Of a stretch of DNA of 64,000 bases, positions 45,434-56,694 are shown one piece after another. The notes under the pieces are model-generated. The model had not been told where the DNA came from, did not search any database, and saw nothing but the letters and a program-made list of their open reading frames with translations. The position numbers were made by a program, and so were the translations under genes. The stretch covers positions 62,001-126,000 of the forward strand of contig CANLSF010000004.1 of NCBI GenBank assembly GCA_947493695.1, given 5' to 3'. The first letter of the stretch is position 1; every line of letters begins with the position of its first letter. This stretch comes from an uncultured Kiloniellaceae bacterium. Lineage in GTDB: Bacteria > Pseudomonadota > Alphaproteobacteria > Kiloniellales > Kiloniellaceae.

Positions 45434-46921
45434 GTGCTGGAGCATCATTCCGAGCTAATCAGCGTTTCTCAGATGTATAAGGCCGACGCAGCGGCGATTG
45501 CGGCCGGTGTGCCCGGCGTGACGCTGATGGAGAATGCCGGGCAGGCTATCTTCGATGCCATTGTGGCGCGCTGGAGCCCTTGTTCCGTTCTTGTGCTTTG
45601 CGGGCCGGGCAACAACGGTGGAGACGGATTCGTTGTTGCCCGTCTGTTGAAAGCAGCGGGCTGGACGGTTGATCTGGCGTTGCTGGGCGAGGTCGCGCGG
45701 CTGACCGGGGACGCGGCGACCCATGCGAAACGCTGGCTGGGGCCGGTTCTTACCTTCGATCCCATCATGATCGACGGCAAAGCTTTGATCGTGGATGCAA
45801 TCTTTGGGGCCGGGTTGTCCCGTCCACTGGATGGGCGTGCCGCAATGATGGCGCGGGCTGTGAACCGGGCGGTCGGGCAGGGGGCTGCCGAAGTCATTGC
45901 CGTCGATATACCGAGCGGAATATCCGGCGACAGCGGTGCTGAACTGGGCGATCTGAGTCTGAACGCCAGGCTTACCGTCACATTCTTTCGCCCCAAGATC
46001 GGTCACCTGCTTCTGCCCGGCCGGGATGCTGCCGGGGAGCTGGTGGTGGCGGATATCGGGATCCCAGACGATGTACTTCTGGGACTTGAGATTACCTGCC
46101 AACGTAACGAACCGGCGCTTTGGCTGGAGCGATTCCCGCGCCGTACGTCCGGCAGCCACAAGTACACCTCAGGGCATGCACTGGTGATTGGCGGCAGTGA
46201 AATGACTGGGGCGGCCCGTCTTGGCGCCCGCGCGGCCATGCGGATCGGGGCGGGGCTGGTCTCGATCGCTGCTGCGCGCGAGGCGCTACAGATCTACGCG
46301 TTATCCTCCGCCAGTGTCATTACGCTGGCCAACGATTCCGTGGAAGACCTTGAAAACCTCCTGCGCGACCCGCGCAAGAACGCTGTCCTGATCGGCCCAG
46401 GCCATGGGGTCGGGCCGAAATTGCGGGAGTCGGTCCTCGCGGTTCTTCGCAGGCAGCGAGCGACGGTGCTGGACGCGGACGCCCTGAGCGTCTTCGGGCC
46501 GGACCCGGAAAGTCTCTTTGACGCCATGGGCTCGAACGTCGTGCTGACACCCCATGACGGCGAGTTCCGGCAGCTCTTTGCAGATATCGAAGGTGATCGC
46601 CTGAGCCGTGCACGTGCCGCCGCCGCCCGTTGCGGGGCGATTGTGGTCCTCAAGGGTAGTGACAGCGTCATCGCGGCGCCGGACGGTTCTGCGGTTATCA
46701 ATGATAATGCATCTGCTGATCTGGCGACGGCTGGATCAGGCGATGTTCTTGCAGGCTTGATCACAGGCCTCATGGCGCAAGGCATGCCGCCCTTCGAGGC
46801 TGCTGCTGCAGGGGTCTGGATCCATGGTGAGACCGGACGTCGTCTTGGGCCCGGATTGATTTCAGAGGATCTGCCTGAGGCCATTCCAGAGGTTTTGAAT
46901 TCGCTTTTGACGGGTTTTTAG
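45434..46921 (+). CDS. nnr: Bifunctional NAD(P)HX epimerase/dehydratase
   Basis: About 495 residues. N-terminal YjeF_N epimerase with CGPGNNGGDGFVVAR and VDIPSGISGDSG; C-terminal ADP-dependent dehydratase with HKYTSGHALVIGGS, GPGHGV and ATAGSGDVLAGLITG. It repairs hydrated NADH/NADPH in the cytosol. The GTG at 45434 has GAGG six nt upstream; TTG 45413 is the alternative. Same strand as the aldolase gene and probably unrelated to it in function. Gene symbols nnrE/nnrD describe the separate domains. Confidence 0.93.
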   Translation: MLEHHSELISVSQMYKADAAAIAAGVPGVTLMENAGQAIFDAIVARWSPCSVLVLCGPGNNGGDGFVVARLLKAAGWTVDLALLGEVARLTGDAATHAKRWLGPVLTFDPIMIDGKALIVDAIFGAGLSRPLDGRAAMMARAVNRAVGQGAAEVIAVDIPSGISGDSGAELGDLSLNARLTVTFFRPKIGHLLLPGRDAAGELVVADIGIPDDVLLGLEITCQRNEPALWLERFPRRTSGSHKYTSGHALVIGGSEMTGAARLGARAAMRIGAGLVSIAAAREALQIYALSSASVITLANDSVEDLENLLRDPRKNAVLIGPGHGVGPKLRESVLAVLRRQRATVLDADALSVFGPDPESLFDAMGSNVVLTPHDGEFRQLFADIEGDRLSRARAAAARCGAIVVLKGSDSVIAAPDGSAVINDNASADLATAGSGDVLAGLITGLMAQGMPPFEAAAAGVWIHGETGRRLGPGLISEDLPEAIPEVLNSLLTGF

Positions 46922-47210
46922 TGATGACAGTACAGCTGGCGAAATGCGGTTAACGCAGATTCTCGTCAAATTTTAAGTACGACAGAAAATTCTTTTTAAA
47001 ATAATGCTTTATCCGTAATTCTTTTGAGCCTGTCGGCGGTTTTTACTGAGCCAGAAAAAGCCAATTAATGTAGAAAAACCAATGGCAGATGACATTTAGT
47101 TTCTATTTTAACTCAAGTTTAACAACTCTAGTGCGAAACTGATAATCGAGTTTTTCTATGAACTCAAACACCGGACAGGTAGCACGGCAACAACTTGATT
47201 GTGACTCAGG

Positions 47211-47462
47211 ATGGGACAGTGGTTCAGAATTGATCGAACGCGACCGGAAGTGAAGGCGGGTGCAATATTCCGTTGCCGTCTTCCGAGTCACGTAGTCGAG
47301 ACCGCAGAGGTCATTGAAGTCGGCCCCGACGCGCTGGGCATTCAGCATGTAAAATACAATCTGGTCGTCGCCGGTGGCACGATCTCCAGTTTTGCTGAAA
47401 TGCGGACTTTGGGACTGGAAACCTTTGCCGACCGATACAGCGAGCCGGTCTCCGCTTCTTAA
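47211..47462 (+). CDS. Conserved hypothetical small protein
   Basis: 83 residues (MGQWFRIDRTRPEVKAGAIFRCRLPSHVVETAEVIEVGPDALGIQHVKYNL). It looks like a compact beta-rich cytosolic protein; the composition and lack of shadows from a larger gene favour real coding. No ribosome site is strong. Function unknown. It lies upstream of tRNA-Leu. Confidence 0.6.
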   Translation: MGQWFRIDRTRPEVKAGAIFRCRLPSHVVETAEVIEVGPDALGIQHVKYNLVVAGGTISSFAEMRTLGLETFADRYSEPVSAS

Positions 47463-47649
47463 TTGGCCTCAAGGGCAGATTTCAGCCGATTTGTGCTTCT
47501 GATGTGGTCGCTCCATCCTGGCGCCCTGCTTGTCCTGCAGCTCTTACCTCGATTTTTCCCGAAAATATCACGCGCTCTGGGCGTTTCCTTGGCCTGAGCC
47601 TGTTGCACCCGGCGCGCCGATGTTATACACCGGCGCGTTCGCGCGTCTC

Positions 47650-47734
47650 GCGGGCGTGGCGGAATTGGTAGACGCACTGGTTTTAGGTACCAGCGGAGAG
47701 ATCCGTGGGGGTTCAAGTCCCTCCGCCCGCACCA
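47650..47734 (+). tRNA. tRNA-Leu (TAG)
   Basis: Class II tRNA with a long variable arm: acceptor GCGGGCG/CGCCCGC, D loop AATTGGTAGACG, anticodon loop TTTAGGT giving TAG, T arm with GTTCAAGTC, encoded ACCA end. Confidence 0.97.
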
Positions 47735-47984
47735 CGCGATCGAACAGGGAAGACAGAACTGCGGCTCAAGGGGTGAACTCCAGGCAGTCAGCGTTCGGGT
47801 TTTTCCGGAAATCTCGCCGCGCGCCAGCGGTTGAGGCTGTTTCGTGGTTCGGTGCCGACTGCATGATTCCCATCTGTCGGCGGAATCGAACCCTATAAAT
47901 GAAGAGTTGTTGATCCGCCCGCCGGCCATCCCGCCGGATCGTGCAGCGGATGACGAGGAAGACGCGAGAGAGGCCGACCCGCCA
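47735..47984. other. Leader region of tig
   Basis: 250 bp between tRNA-Leu and tig. The tig frame stays open to 47844, but the extra 47 residues (MVRCRLHDSHLSAES...) do not look like trigger factor. Promoter elements were not identified with confidence. Confidence 0.4.
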
Positions 47985-49475
47985 ATGCAGGTTACGGAAA
48001 CACTAGCCGAAGAGCTAAAGCGTGAATTTACAATCGTAATTCCCGCTACGGAAATTGACGAGAAGATCGACGGACGCCTCGAGGAACTCAGCGGACAGGT
48101 TAATCTGCCGGGCTTCAGGCCCGGCAAGGTGCCGATGTCGCTTCTTAAGCAGCGTTTCGGTAAGTCGGTGCTCGGTGAAGTCCTCGAAAAGGCTGTGACC
48201 GACAGCTCCAGCCAGATCATGAGCGAGCGCAGCCTTCGTCCGGCGATGCAGCCCAAGATCGAAGTCACATCCTTTGATGAAGGTAAGGATCTCGAATACA
48301 GCATGTCTGTCGAGCTGCTGCCTGACGTGACACCGATGGATTTCGGCAAGCTGGAAGTTGAGCGCGTTAAAGTGCTCGTACCTGATCAGGAAGTCGACGA
48401 AGCGCTTGGCCGTATCGCAGAATCCCACAAAACCTCCAAGCCGCTCAGCAAGCCACGCAAGGCAGAGTCCGGCGACGTGGTCGTAATCGACTTCAAGGGC
48501 ACGGTTGATGGCGAGGCGCTGCCTGGTATGGCCGCCGAGGACCATCATCTCGAGTTGGGATCGAACCAGTTCATTCCAGGCTTTGAAGATCAGCTGATTG
48601 GCGTCAACGCGGATGACGACGTTGAGGTCAAGGTGACCTTCCCGGACACCTACGGCAACGACAAGCTGGCAGGCCGCGAAGCCATCTTCGAAGTCAAGGT
48701 TAAGGCTATTGAAGAGTCTGTGCCTGCCGAGATCGACGACAAGCTGGCGGAAGCGCTCGGTGCGGAGAACCTCGAAGGTCTCAAGTCGCGCGTGCGGGAG
48801 CAGATCGAAGGTGAATACGCCAAGGTCGGACGTTCGCGCCTTAAGCGTGAGCTGCTCGACAAGCTGGCCGACGGACATGATTTTGCCGTGCCTGCAGGCA
48901 TGGTCGAGGTCGAATTCGAAGGCATCTGGAAGCAGGTCGAGGAAGAACGCAGCAAAGGCGAGCTCGATTCTGAAGATGCGGGCAAGGATGACGAAGAGCT
49001 GAAGAGCGAATACCGGGCGATCTCGGAACGCCGGGTCCGTTTGGGGCTCCTGTTGTCTGAAGTTGGCAGCAGCAACAACATCGATGTGACGCAGGAAGAA
49101 GTGAACCAGGCGCTGTTCGCCGAGGCTCAGAACTATCCTGGCCAGGAACAGCAGGTGTTCGAGTACTACAAGAATACGCCTGAAGCGCTTGGTAACCTGC
49201 GGGCTCCGATCTTTGAAGACAAGGTCATCGACTTCATCACCGATCTGGCGAAAGTCACCGAGCGTGAGTTGACGCCGGACGAGCTGCGCAAGGAATTCGA
49301 AGCCGAATCGGAAGCTGCCGAAGAAGCCGAATCGAAGCCGGCTGCGAAGAAAAAACCAGCCAAGAAGGCTGCTGCGAAGAAAACGGCGGCAAAAGCCGAC
49401 GACAAAGCAGAAGAGAAAGCCCCTGCCAAGAAGGCCACAAAAAGCGCTAAATCCAAGAAAACCGCGGAGGAATAG
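47985..49475 (+). CDS. tig: Trigger factor
   Basis: 496 residues from ATG 47985. Residues 41-50 (LPGFRPGKVP) are the ribosome-binding signature; an FKBP-type PPIase domain begins near 160 (GDVVVIDFKGTVDGE) and the C-terminal chaperone arms follow. After about residue 440 comes an Ala/Lys/Glu-rich tail (KPAKKAAAKKTAAKADDKAEEKAP) that is histone H1-like and common in alphaproteobacterial Tig proteins. It assists nascent-chain folding and isomerises proline. It heads the tig-clpP-clpX-lon quality-control set. Confidence 0.96.
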   Translation: MQVTETLAEELKREFTIVIPATEIDEKIDGRLEELSGQVNLPGFRPGKVPMSLLKQRFGKSVLGEVLEKAVTDSSSQIMSERSLRPAMQPKIEVTSFDEGKDLEYSMSVELLPDVTPMDFGKLEVERVKVLVPDQEVDEALGRIAESHKTSKPLSKPRKAESGDVVVIDFKGTVDGEALPGMAAEDHHLELGSNQFIPGFEDQLIGVNADDDVEVKVTFPDTYGNDKLAGREAIFEVKVKAIEESVPAEIDDKLAEALGAENLEGLKSRVREQIEGEYAKVGRSRLKRELLDKLADGHDFAVPAGMVEVEFEGIWKQVEEERSKGELDSEDAGKDDEELKSEYRAISERRVRLGLLLSEVGSSNNIDVTQEEVNQALFAEAQNYPGQEQQVFEYYKNTPEALGNLRAPIFEDKVIDFITDLAKVTERELTPDELRKEFEAESEAAEEAESKPAAKKKPAKKAAAKKTAAKADDKAEEKAPAKKATKSAKSKKTAEE

Positions 49476-49506
49476 CGGAACCTTAAGGATTACTCTGTGA
49501 TCCTGT

Positions 49507-49535
49507 CTTGGTTAATTGTGCGATCCGGCCTATAT
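49507..49535 (+). promoter_or_regulatory. Heat-shock (RpoH) promoter candidate of clpP
   Basis: CTTG (49507-49510) and CCTATAT (49529-49535) separated by 18 nt match the alphaproteobacterial sigma-32 pattern CTTG-N17/18-CYTATNT. Lies about 120 bp upstream of the clpP start. Confidence 0.6.
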
Positions 49536-49657
49536 GACGGTTGCGATGCGTTATAGGAGATCCGAACGGGATGGCGATTCGCTCGCCGGGAAATCCCGTT
49601 CGGGGCTCAGTTGGACGGTTCGTACGTCGGATAAATGACAAGACTTAGGTGGCAGGA

Positions 49658-50308
49658 ATGAGTGACCCACGCGACATTGTAATGAATACCCTGGTGCCTA
49701 TGGTGGTCGAGCAGACCAGCCGGGGCGAACGCGCCTACGACATCTATTCGCGCCTGCTTAAGGAGCGGATTATCTTTTTGACCGGCCCGATTCACGATGG
49801 CGTTGCAAGCCTGATCTGTGCGCAGCTGCTGTACCTAGAATCGGAAAACCCGACCAAAGACATCTCTTTCTACATCAATTCACCTGGTGGCGTCGTGACA
49901 GCCGGCTTGGCCATGTACGACACCATGCAGTACATCCGCCCACCGGTTTCTACCGTTTGCATCGGGCAGGCTGCATCGGCAGGCTCGCTGTTGCTGATGG
50001 CGGGTGCCAAGGAAAAGCGATTCGCGCTGCCAAACGCCAAAATCATGGTTCATCAGCCTTCCGGCGGTTTCCAGGGACAGGCGACGGACATCGAGATACA
50101 TGCCCGCGAAATCATCAAAACCCGTTCACGTTTGAATGAGCTCTATGCCCAGCACACCGGTCAGTCGGTTGCGGTTATTGAAGATGCGATGGAACGTGAC
50201 AAGTTCATGAGTGCTGAAGAAGCCAAGGAATTCGGCCTTATTGATGAGGTTGTTGAGAGCCGTCCCGATTCGAGTTCTTCAGACGGCGACTCCGGCGCTG
50301 ACAAATAG
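49658..50308 (+). CDS. clpP: ATP-dependent Clp protease proteolytic subunit
   Basis: 216 residues from ATG 49658, preceded by GGCAGGA; a GTG three codons upstream is possible. Catalytic triad: S107 (GQAASAG), H132 (VHQP) and D181 (RDKFMS). The Ser/Asp-rich C-terminus ([16 protein letters not shown]) is a common tail. It forms tetradecamers that degrade proteins presented by ClpX or ClpA. clpX follows 226 bp away; a GC-rich hairpin at 50377-50402 separates them. Confidence 0.98.
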   Translation: MSDPRDIVMNTLVPMVVEQTSRGERAYDIYSRLLKERIIFLTGPIHDGVASLICAQLLYLESENPTKDISFYINSPGGVVTAGLAMYDTMQYIRPPVSTVCIGQAASAGSLLLMAGAKEKRFALPNAKIMVHQPSGGFQGQATDIEIHAREIIKTRSRLNELYAQHTGQSVAVIEDAMERDKFMSAEEAKEFGLIDEVVESRPDSSSSDGDSGADK

Positions 50309-50376
50309 TGAGCGCTTCACTGGCTTGAAGGTGAGCTTTTAAGACGCCATCTCTTCAGTGTTAAGGATATGTTGAA

Positions 50377-50402
50377 CGCTCGGGGTTACACTGTTCCGAG
50401 CG
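50377..50402 (+). terminator. Hairpin between clpP and clpX
   Basis: 7-bp perfect stem CGCTCGG / CCGAGCG with a 12-nt loop; no T-run follows, so it could be an attenuator or RNA-stability element. A second short stem (CAACC/GGTTG) follows at about 50405. Confidence 0.45.
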
Positions 50403-50534
50403 GTCAACCTTAGGTTGGTCATGTGGGCGATGGGCTAACCCGGCGATTAAAAATGATAAATTTGTCATTGTGCGTCGGTGGGACGTCTGTCTAACATGAT
50501 TTGTAATTGAATCGAGCTTCGAGGCGTAACAGCC

Positions 50535-51799
<1,265 letters not shown>

Positions 51800-51800
<1 letters not shown>

Positions 51801-51821
51801 CGAGGTTTTCTCGTGTTTTTT
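51800..51821 (+). terminator. Terminator of clpX
   Basis: Small stem ACGAG / CTCGT with a 5-nt loop, followed by GTTTTTT, immediately at the clpX stop. A second stem GGGTCGGTT / AACCGACCC at 51841-51864 follows. Confidence 0.65.
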
Positions 51822-51980
51822 GCTTAGATTACGCCTAGGCGGGTCGGTTCCCAAAAACCGACCCGACCCTTGAAGATTGAGGCTTCAGCCATCAGGTCTT
51901 TAGGCGTCAGCCGGGAAAGCGCAAGGCAACCCGGATATCGGTCCGCTAATATCGGACCGTCGCAAGATTAAAGAGGAAAT

Positions 51981-54389
51981 ATGTTGGAAATTCCACGCGG
52001 CAATCTCTATCCGGTCCTCCCCCTACGCGACATAGTTGTGTTTCCACACATGATCGTGCCACTTTTTGTTGGCCGTGAAAAGTCGGTACGGGCACTGGAA
52101 GACGTTATGAAAGATGACAAGCAGATCCTGCTTGTTACTCAAAAGAATGCCGCTCAAGACGACCCTACGCCTGCTGATATCTATTCAGTCGGAACGGTCG
52201 GAACTGTATTGCAGCTGCTGAAACTCCCCGACGGCACCGTGAAGGTTCTTGTCGAAGGCGGCCAACGGGCGAAAATCGCAAAATTTGCCGATTCGGAAGA
52301 TTTCTTCCAGGCCTATGCCGAAACCATGGATGACAGTGCCGACGACGACCGTGAGCTTGATGCTCTGGCGCGCACCGTCGTTTCTCAGTTCGAGCAGTAC
52401 ATCAAACTGAACAAGAAGATTCCGCCGGAAGTGCTGGTATCGATCAATCAGATCGACGAACCGAGCAAGCTGGCCGATACCATTGCGTCCCACCTGACAC
52501 TGAAAATCTCTGAAAAGCAGGAATTGCTTGAGAGCGAAGGTATCAGCGATCGCCTCGAGAAGGTCTATGCCTTCATGGAGAGCGAGATCGGTGTTCTACA
52601 GGTCGAAAAGCGAATCCGGAATCGCGTGAAGCGCCAGATGGAGAAGACTCAACGCGAGTACTATCTGAACGAGCAGCTCAAAGCGATTCAGAAGGAGCTG
52701 GGCGAGGGCGAGGACGGTCGCGATGAGCTGGCCGAACTCGAAGAAAAGATTGCCAAGACGAAGCTGACCAAGGAAGCGCGGGAAAAAGCCGTCGCTGAAA
52801 TGAAGAAGCTCCGCAACATGAGCCCGATGTCCGCTGAAGCGACCGTGGTTCGGAATTATCTGGATTGGATCGTATCGATCCCCTGGAAAAAGCGGACCAA
52901 GGTCAAAAAAGATATCGCGCACGCCAACGAAGTGTTGGACGAGGATCACTACGGCCTGGAGAAGGTCAAGGAACGCATTATCGAGTATCTTGCGGTCCAG
53001 CAGCGCATGCAGAAAATCAAAGGCCCGATTCTCTGTCTGGTCGGCCCGCCGGGTGTCGGTAAGACTTCACTGGGTAAATCGATTGCCAAGGCGACCGGCC
53101 GGAACTTCGTCCGGATGAGCCTGGGCGGCGTTCGGGACGAGGCTGAAGTTCGTGGTCATCGCCGGACCTATATCGGTTCGATGCCGGGTAAAGTCATCCA
53201 GAGCATGAAGAAGGCGAAGTCTTCGAATCCGCTGTTCCTGCTTGATGAGATCGACAAACTGGGCGCTGATTGGCGCGGAGATCCCTCGTCCGCATTGCTC
53301 GAAGTTCTGGATCCGGAGCAGAATAACTCCTTCAACGACCACTATCTGGAAGTTGATTACGACCTTTCGGATGTGATGTTCGTGACGACGGCGAACACAC
53401 TGCGCATGCCGCAGCCCTTGCTTGATCGGATGGAAGTTATCCGGATTCCCGGTTACACCGAAGATGAGAAGGTTCAGATTGCGATTCGCTATCTGATCCC
53501 GAAGCAGAAGAAAGATCACGGCGTCAAAGACGAAGAGTGGTCGATCACGGATGAGGCGCTGCGGAAACTGATCCAGCTCTACACCCGTGAAGCCGGCGTG
53601 CGTAATCTTGAGCGCGAAGTTGCGAATCTTGTTCGTAAAGCGGTCAAGGAAATCGCAATTGGCGAATCCACTGTGGTCGAGGTGAATGCTGAAACCCTCG
53701 ACAAGTATGCCGGTGTTCCGCGCTATCGTTACGGCGAAGCGGAACAGGAAGACTACGTCGGTGTTTCGACCGGCTTGGCCTGGACTGAAGTCGGTGGTGA
53801 ACTGCTGTCAATTGAAGCGGTTACTGTTCCGGGTAAAGGTAAAGTGTCCTCGACCGGTAAGCTCGGCGAAGTGATGAAAGAATCGATTCAGGCCGCCGAG
53901 TATTACGTTAAAAGCCGTTCGATTGAGTACGGAATCAAGCCAACGATCTTTGAACGCAAGGATATCCACGTTCATGTTCCCGAGGGTGCGACTCCGAAAG
54001 ACGGACCGTCAGCCGGTATTGCAATGGTCACAGCGATTGTATCGGTTCTGACCGAAAACCCGATTCGCGGTGACCTGGCGATGACGGGCGAGGTGACGCT
54101 GCGTGGCCGAGTTCTGCCGATTGGTGGCCTCAAAGAGAAACTTCTGGCTGCACTCCGTGGGAACATTAAGACCGTTCTTATTCCTCAGGAAAACGAGAAG
54201 GATCTCGCTGATATTCCTGATAATGTGAAGCAAGGTCTTGAAATCATTCCAACTTCTAACGTTGATGAAGTTCTCGAACACGCTTTGGTCAACAAGCTTA
54301 CGGCCATTGAGTGGGTCGAACCCGCCGATGTGGACGCTGCACGCGGAGCGGGTGCCGACGATGGTCGGAGCGGAGTCATCACCCACTAA
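51981..54389 (+). CDS. lon: ATP-dependent protease Lon
   Basis: 802 residues, full length. LON substrate-binding domain first (LPLRDIVVFPHMIVPLFVGR), then AAA+ with Walker A at 355-362 (GPPGVGKT) and Walker B LFLLDEIDKLG, then the S16 protease domain with catalytic Ser 677 (KDGPSAG) and Lys near 720 (GGLKEKLLAA). It removes misfolded and regulatory proteins. The leader has a 7-bp inverted repeat CGGTCCG/CGGACCG at 51939-51959, close to the ribosome site. Confidence 0.98.
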   Translation: MLEIPRGNLYPVLPLRDIVVFPHMIVPLFVGREKSVRALEDVMKDDKQILLVTQKNAAQDDPTPADIYSVGTVGTVLQLLKLPDGTVKVLVEGGQRAKIAKFADSEDFFQAYAETMDDSADDDRELDALARTVVSQFEQYIKLNKKIPPEVLVSINQIDEPSKLADTIASHLTLKISEKQELLESEGISDRLEKVYAFMESEIGVLQVEKRIRNRVKRQMEKTQREYYLNEQLKAIQKELGEGEDGRDELAELEEKIAKTKLTKEAREKAVAEMKKLRNMSPMSAEATVVRNYLDWIVSIPWKKRTKVKKDIAHANEVLDEDHYGLEKVKERIIEYLAVQQRMQKIKGPILCLVGPPGVGKTSLGKSIAKATGRNFVRMSLGGVRDEAEVRGHRRTYIGSMPGKVIQSMKKAKSSNPLFLLDEIDKLGADWRGDPSSALLEVLDPEQNNSFNDHYLEVDYDLSDVMFVTTANTLRMPQPLLDRMEVIRIPGYTEDEKVQIAIRYLIPKQKKDHGVKDEEWSITDEALRKLIQLYTREAGVRNLEREVANLVRKAVKEIAIGESTVVEVNAETLDKYAGVPRYRYGEAEQEDYVGVSTGLAWTEVGGELLSIEAVTVPGKGKVSSTGKLGEVMKESIQAAEYYVKSRSIEYGIKPTIFERKDIHVHVPEGATPKDGPSAGIAMVTAIVSVLTENPIRGDLAMTGEVTLRGRVLPIGGLKEKLLAALRGNIKTVLIPQENEKDLADIPDNVKQGLEIIPTSNVDEVLEHALVNKLTAIEWVEPADVDAARGAGADDGRSGVITH

Positions 54390-54414
54390 GGTCGGTCGTG
54401 AACGCGGACTGGGG

Positions 54415-54446
54415 TGAGAGGCAAATTAACTTTAAAAAGCCTCTCA
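54415..54446 (+). terminator. Terminator candidate after lon
   Basis: 8-bp stem TGAGAGGC / GCCTCTCA with a 16-nt AT-rich loop, 26 nt after the lon stop; only a broken T-run follows (GGTTTTCTCG). Confidence 0.6.
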
Positions 54447-54572
54447 ATCCCTAGGTTTTCTCGCGTTTCTTCGATTGACGTTGGGGGTTTTACCGGCTTA
54501 AACTCCGACCTCCTCAGAGTGGTTTTTCCCATTTCTATTTCCTAAATCCCGACATTTGGAGGGGGTACTAAC

Positions 54573-54845
54573 GTGAACAAAAACGATCTGGTTGCCGTAG
54601 TTGCAGAGAACTCAGAACTGTCTAAGGCTGACAGCACCAAAGCTGTTGACGCCGTCTTCGACGCAATCACTTCTACTTTGAAGTCTGGCGACGAAGTTCG
54701 TCTCGTTGGCTTCGGAACTTTCTCCGTTGCACAGCGCGCAGCTTCTGAAGGCCGCAACCCACGCACCGGCGAGAAAATCAAGATCCCTGCGTCCAAGCAG
54801 CCTAAGTTCAAGGCTGGCAAGGGCCTCAAGGACGCTGTTAACTAA
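54573..54845 (+). CDS. hupB: Histone-like DNA-binding protein HU
   Basis: 90 residues from a GTG start with TTTGGAGGGGG upstream. The fold is complete: [18 protein letters not shown], the beta arm with [26 protein letters not shown]. It bends DNA and compacts the nucleoid. It follows lon by 183 bp, the usual order lon-hup in many proteobacteria. It ends before a GC-rich hairpin at 54870-54905. Confidence 0.97.
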   Translation: MNKNDLVAVVAENSELSKADSTKAVDAVFDAITSTLKSGDEVRLVGFGTFSVAQRAASEGRNPRTGEKIKIPASKQPKFKAGKGLKDAVN

Positions 54846-54869
54846 CTCAGAATAGATTCGCGCTGAGGG

Positions 54870-54905
54870 CGTCGGCCGTCCTGACTTTTGTCGGAACGGC
54901 CGACG
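54870..54905 (+). terminator. Terminator hairpin after hupB
   Basis: 10-bp perfect GC-rich stem CGTCGGCCGT / ACGGCCGACG with a 16-nt loop; weak T-run (GCGTTTC) follows. Confidence 0.75.
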
Positions 54906-55037
54906 AGCGTTTCTATCCTCGTGTTTACGGCGCTTTATATGCGCCTTCAGCCGAACTTCTGATTTTGCCATGTGTTTTCTTCATTGTTTCGTCGGGAGTG
55001 ATCCCTTATAGAAACGCGAAGAAGCATTGATGTCTTG

Positions 55038-55113
55038 GGGCGATTAGCTCAGTTGGTAGAGCATCTCGTTTACACCGAGAGGGTCGGCAGTTCGAGCCTG
55101 TCATCGCCCACCA
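55038..55113 (+). tRNA. tRNA-Val (TAC)
   Basis: 76-nt cloverleaf: acceptor GGGCGAT/ATCGCCC, D arm GCTCAGTTGGTAGAGC, anticodon loop TTTACAC giving TAC, T arm CAGTTCGAGCCTG, encoded ACCA end. Confidence 0.97.
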
Positions 55114-56042
55114 GACATCTTAAGCCGCTGATAGTCAGAGTTTCGACTCTTCACTGACTGAATCACGGTATGCCCCGTTGCCCAGATTGCTGAAAAGTTT
55201 TTCAGCAATCCCGGCACCTCTCCTTATAGAAAAATCTGAAGTTGAACCGATTGCGCCCCTGAGAGGTGAGCGTTTCAGGCTTCTATTGGCACAAGATCCC
55301 ACGGGCATGATCAGCCCTCTGTGCCCGATCTGATGTTTCTCCAGCCCCTGCAATGAATGTTTCCTTCGCGGAGCCTCCAGGTTCACTGGACTCCGTCAGC
55401 GAGATCGAGGACTGTGGCGCAAGCGGGAAGCCTCGGCTGCGACATCGGCGGCGATTGCAGCGCTGACTGAGCGATTTTCTGCTGTACCATCCGCTGGACC
55501 TCGCCAGCTCAGCTGTGTGTCGACGCGGGCCGCGGAGGGCGCCACCTGGGGCTTGTCGTCGGTCAGAATGGACGTGTGACTATTTGGTGGCTGCAGCGAG
55601 GCGTCAGAGGCTCCTGAGCAGCGCTGACGCCGTGTTGGACTAACCGAAATTGCCGAGTGCGTTCCGATGCTCCTGAGGGCCCGTTGCAGGCATTTGGATT
55701 CGATTGGTTTCTTTTTTCCGGTGGAGTGTGATTGGCGCTTGAAATACGAATCGGTGATGAAGAGCCGAATGCGATTCGGCATTGCTGGTGGACCGGATAA
55801 TGGCGCTGATTGGATTCAGAATTCACGTCCGTGATGAACCGGGGTGGGTTCGCGTGACTTCGTCATGTTTTTTCGCTGAAACTTGGGTGTTCGGCCGACT
55901 TGAATTTGCGGTTAGCGCACATCTGCCGTGATCCGCTTGGTCGCTTTTATGACGAAAACGAAAAAAGCCTGCGGCCAGTGCTTGACACCTGCTGGGGGAG
56001 GGAGTACATCACCGCAGCTCGCTTCGGCGGGACCCTTTTAAA
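55114..56042. other. Gene-free interval with hairpins between tRNA-Val and tRNA-Asp
   Basis: 929 bp without a credible gene; short open frames (minus 55135-55386, 55396-55782) show no domain or ribosome site. Three structured stretches follow tRNA-Val: a UUCG-type hairpin AGAGT-TTCG-ACTCT (55137-55150), a perfect 12-bp inverted repeat with a 2-nt centre (55185-55210) and arms CACCTCTC (55215-55222) / GAGAGGTG (55261-55268). They may mark an unannotated RNA. Confidence 0.5.
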
Positions 56043-56119
<77 letters not shown>

Positions 56120-56694
56120 CTTCCCCCAATTTGATACCGTACGTCAGACAGCGCATTCTCACTGCGGTTGCGAGCGTCTTCACGACACTTCGCCTGCCTT
56201 GCAATAAGGCGCACAGGTGTTTCCCGAGTCGCGTCGGTCGTTAACATTTATCTCCCATAGTAAACGAACGCCTGGCGGAGCTATGCTGCGGGTGCGATCT
56301 CACGCGTTATTTGGCTTTCCGGCGATTGTCGTTCTGACAAGGTACCGTAAGAAATTTGTAAAAATTAACTCTAAAACAATGAATTCTTAGGACATTCAGC
56401 GCGATGATCTCGTTCGTAATCCGAGTCGCTCATGATCTGAGGAGCTTGTGGTCGGCTTGATATGTTTCTGCGGTGCAGCAAAAAACATTGCCAGGCCGCA
56501 GCCACGTTGCGTTTGATGCTTTTCCCTGAACGGTGTTGACCGTATATTGCGGAAAATTCATGGCAATTGCGGTCACGATATGGCTTAAGACACCGAATCG
56601 TGAAATCGGCATCAATGACAAGCTCGAAACGGGCTGCAACTGTACTGCACCAAAGCGTCGAGAGGTTGGCGCGTTTTGTTGGAGATAAAATCGA
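56120..56694 (+). promoter_or_regulatory. Upstream region of the nuo operon
   Basis: 575 bp without a supported gene, AT-rich from about 56330 to 56400. It must hold the promoter of the nuo operon; I could not identify specific boxes. Confidence 0.5.

Noticed and set aside
51869-51897. CTTGAA upstream of lon as a heat-shock promoter
   Set aside because: No CYTATNT-like -10 box at 17-18 nt spacing.
55396-55782. 128-codon minus-strand frame between tRNA-Val and tRNA-Asp
   Set aside because: No ribosome site, unusual composition (Ser/Arg-rich) and no domain; more likely chance.
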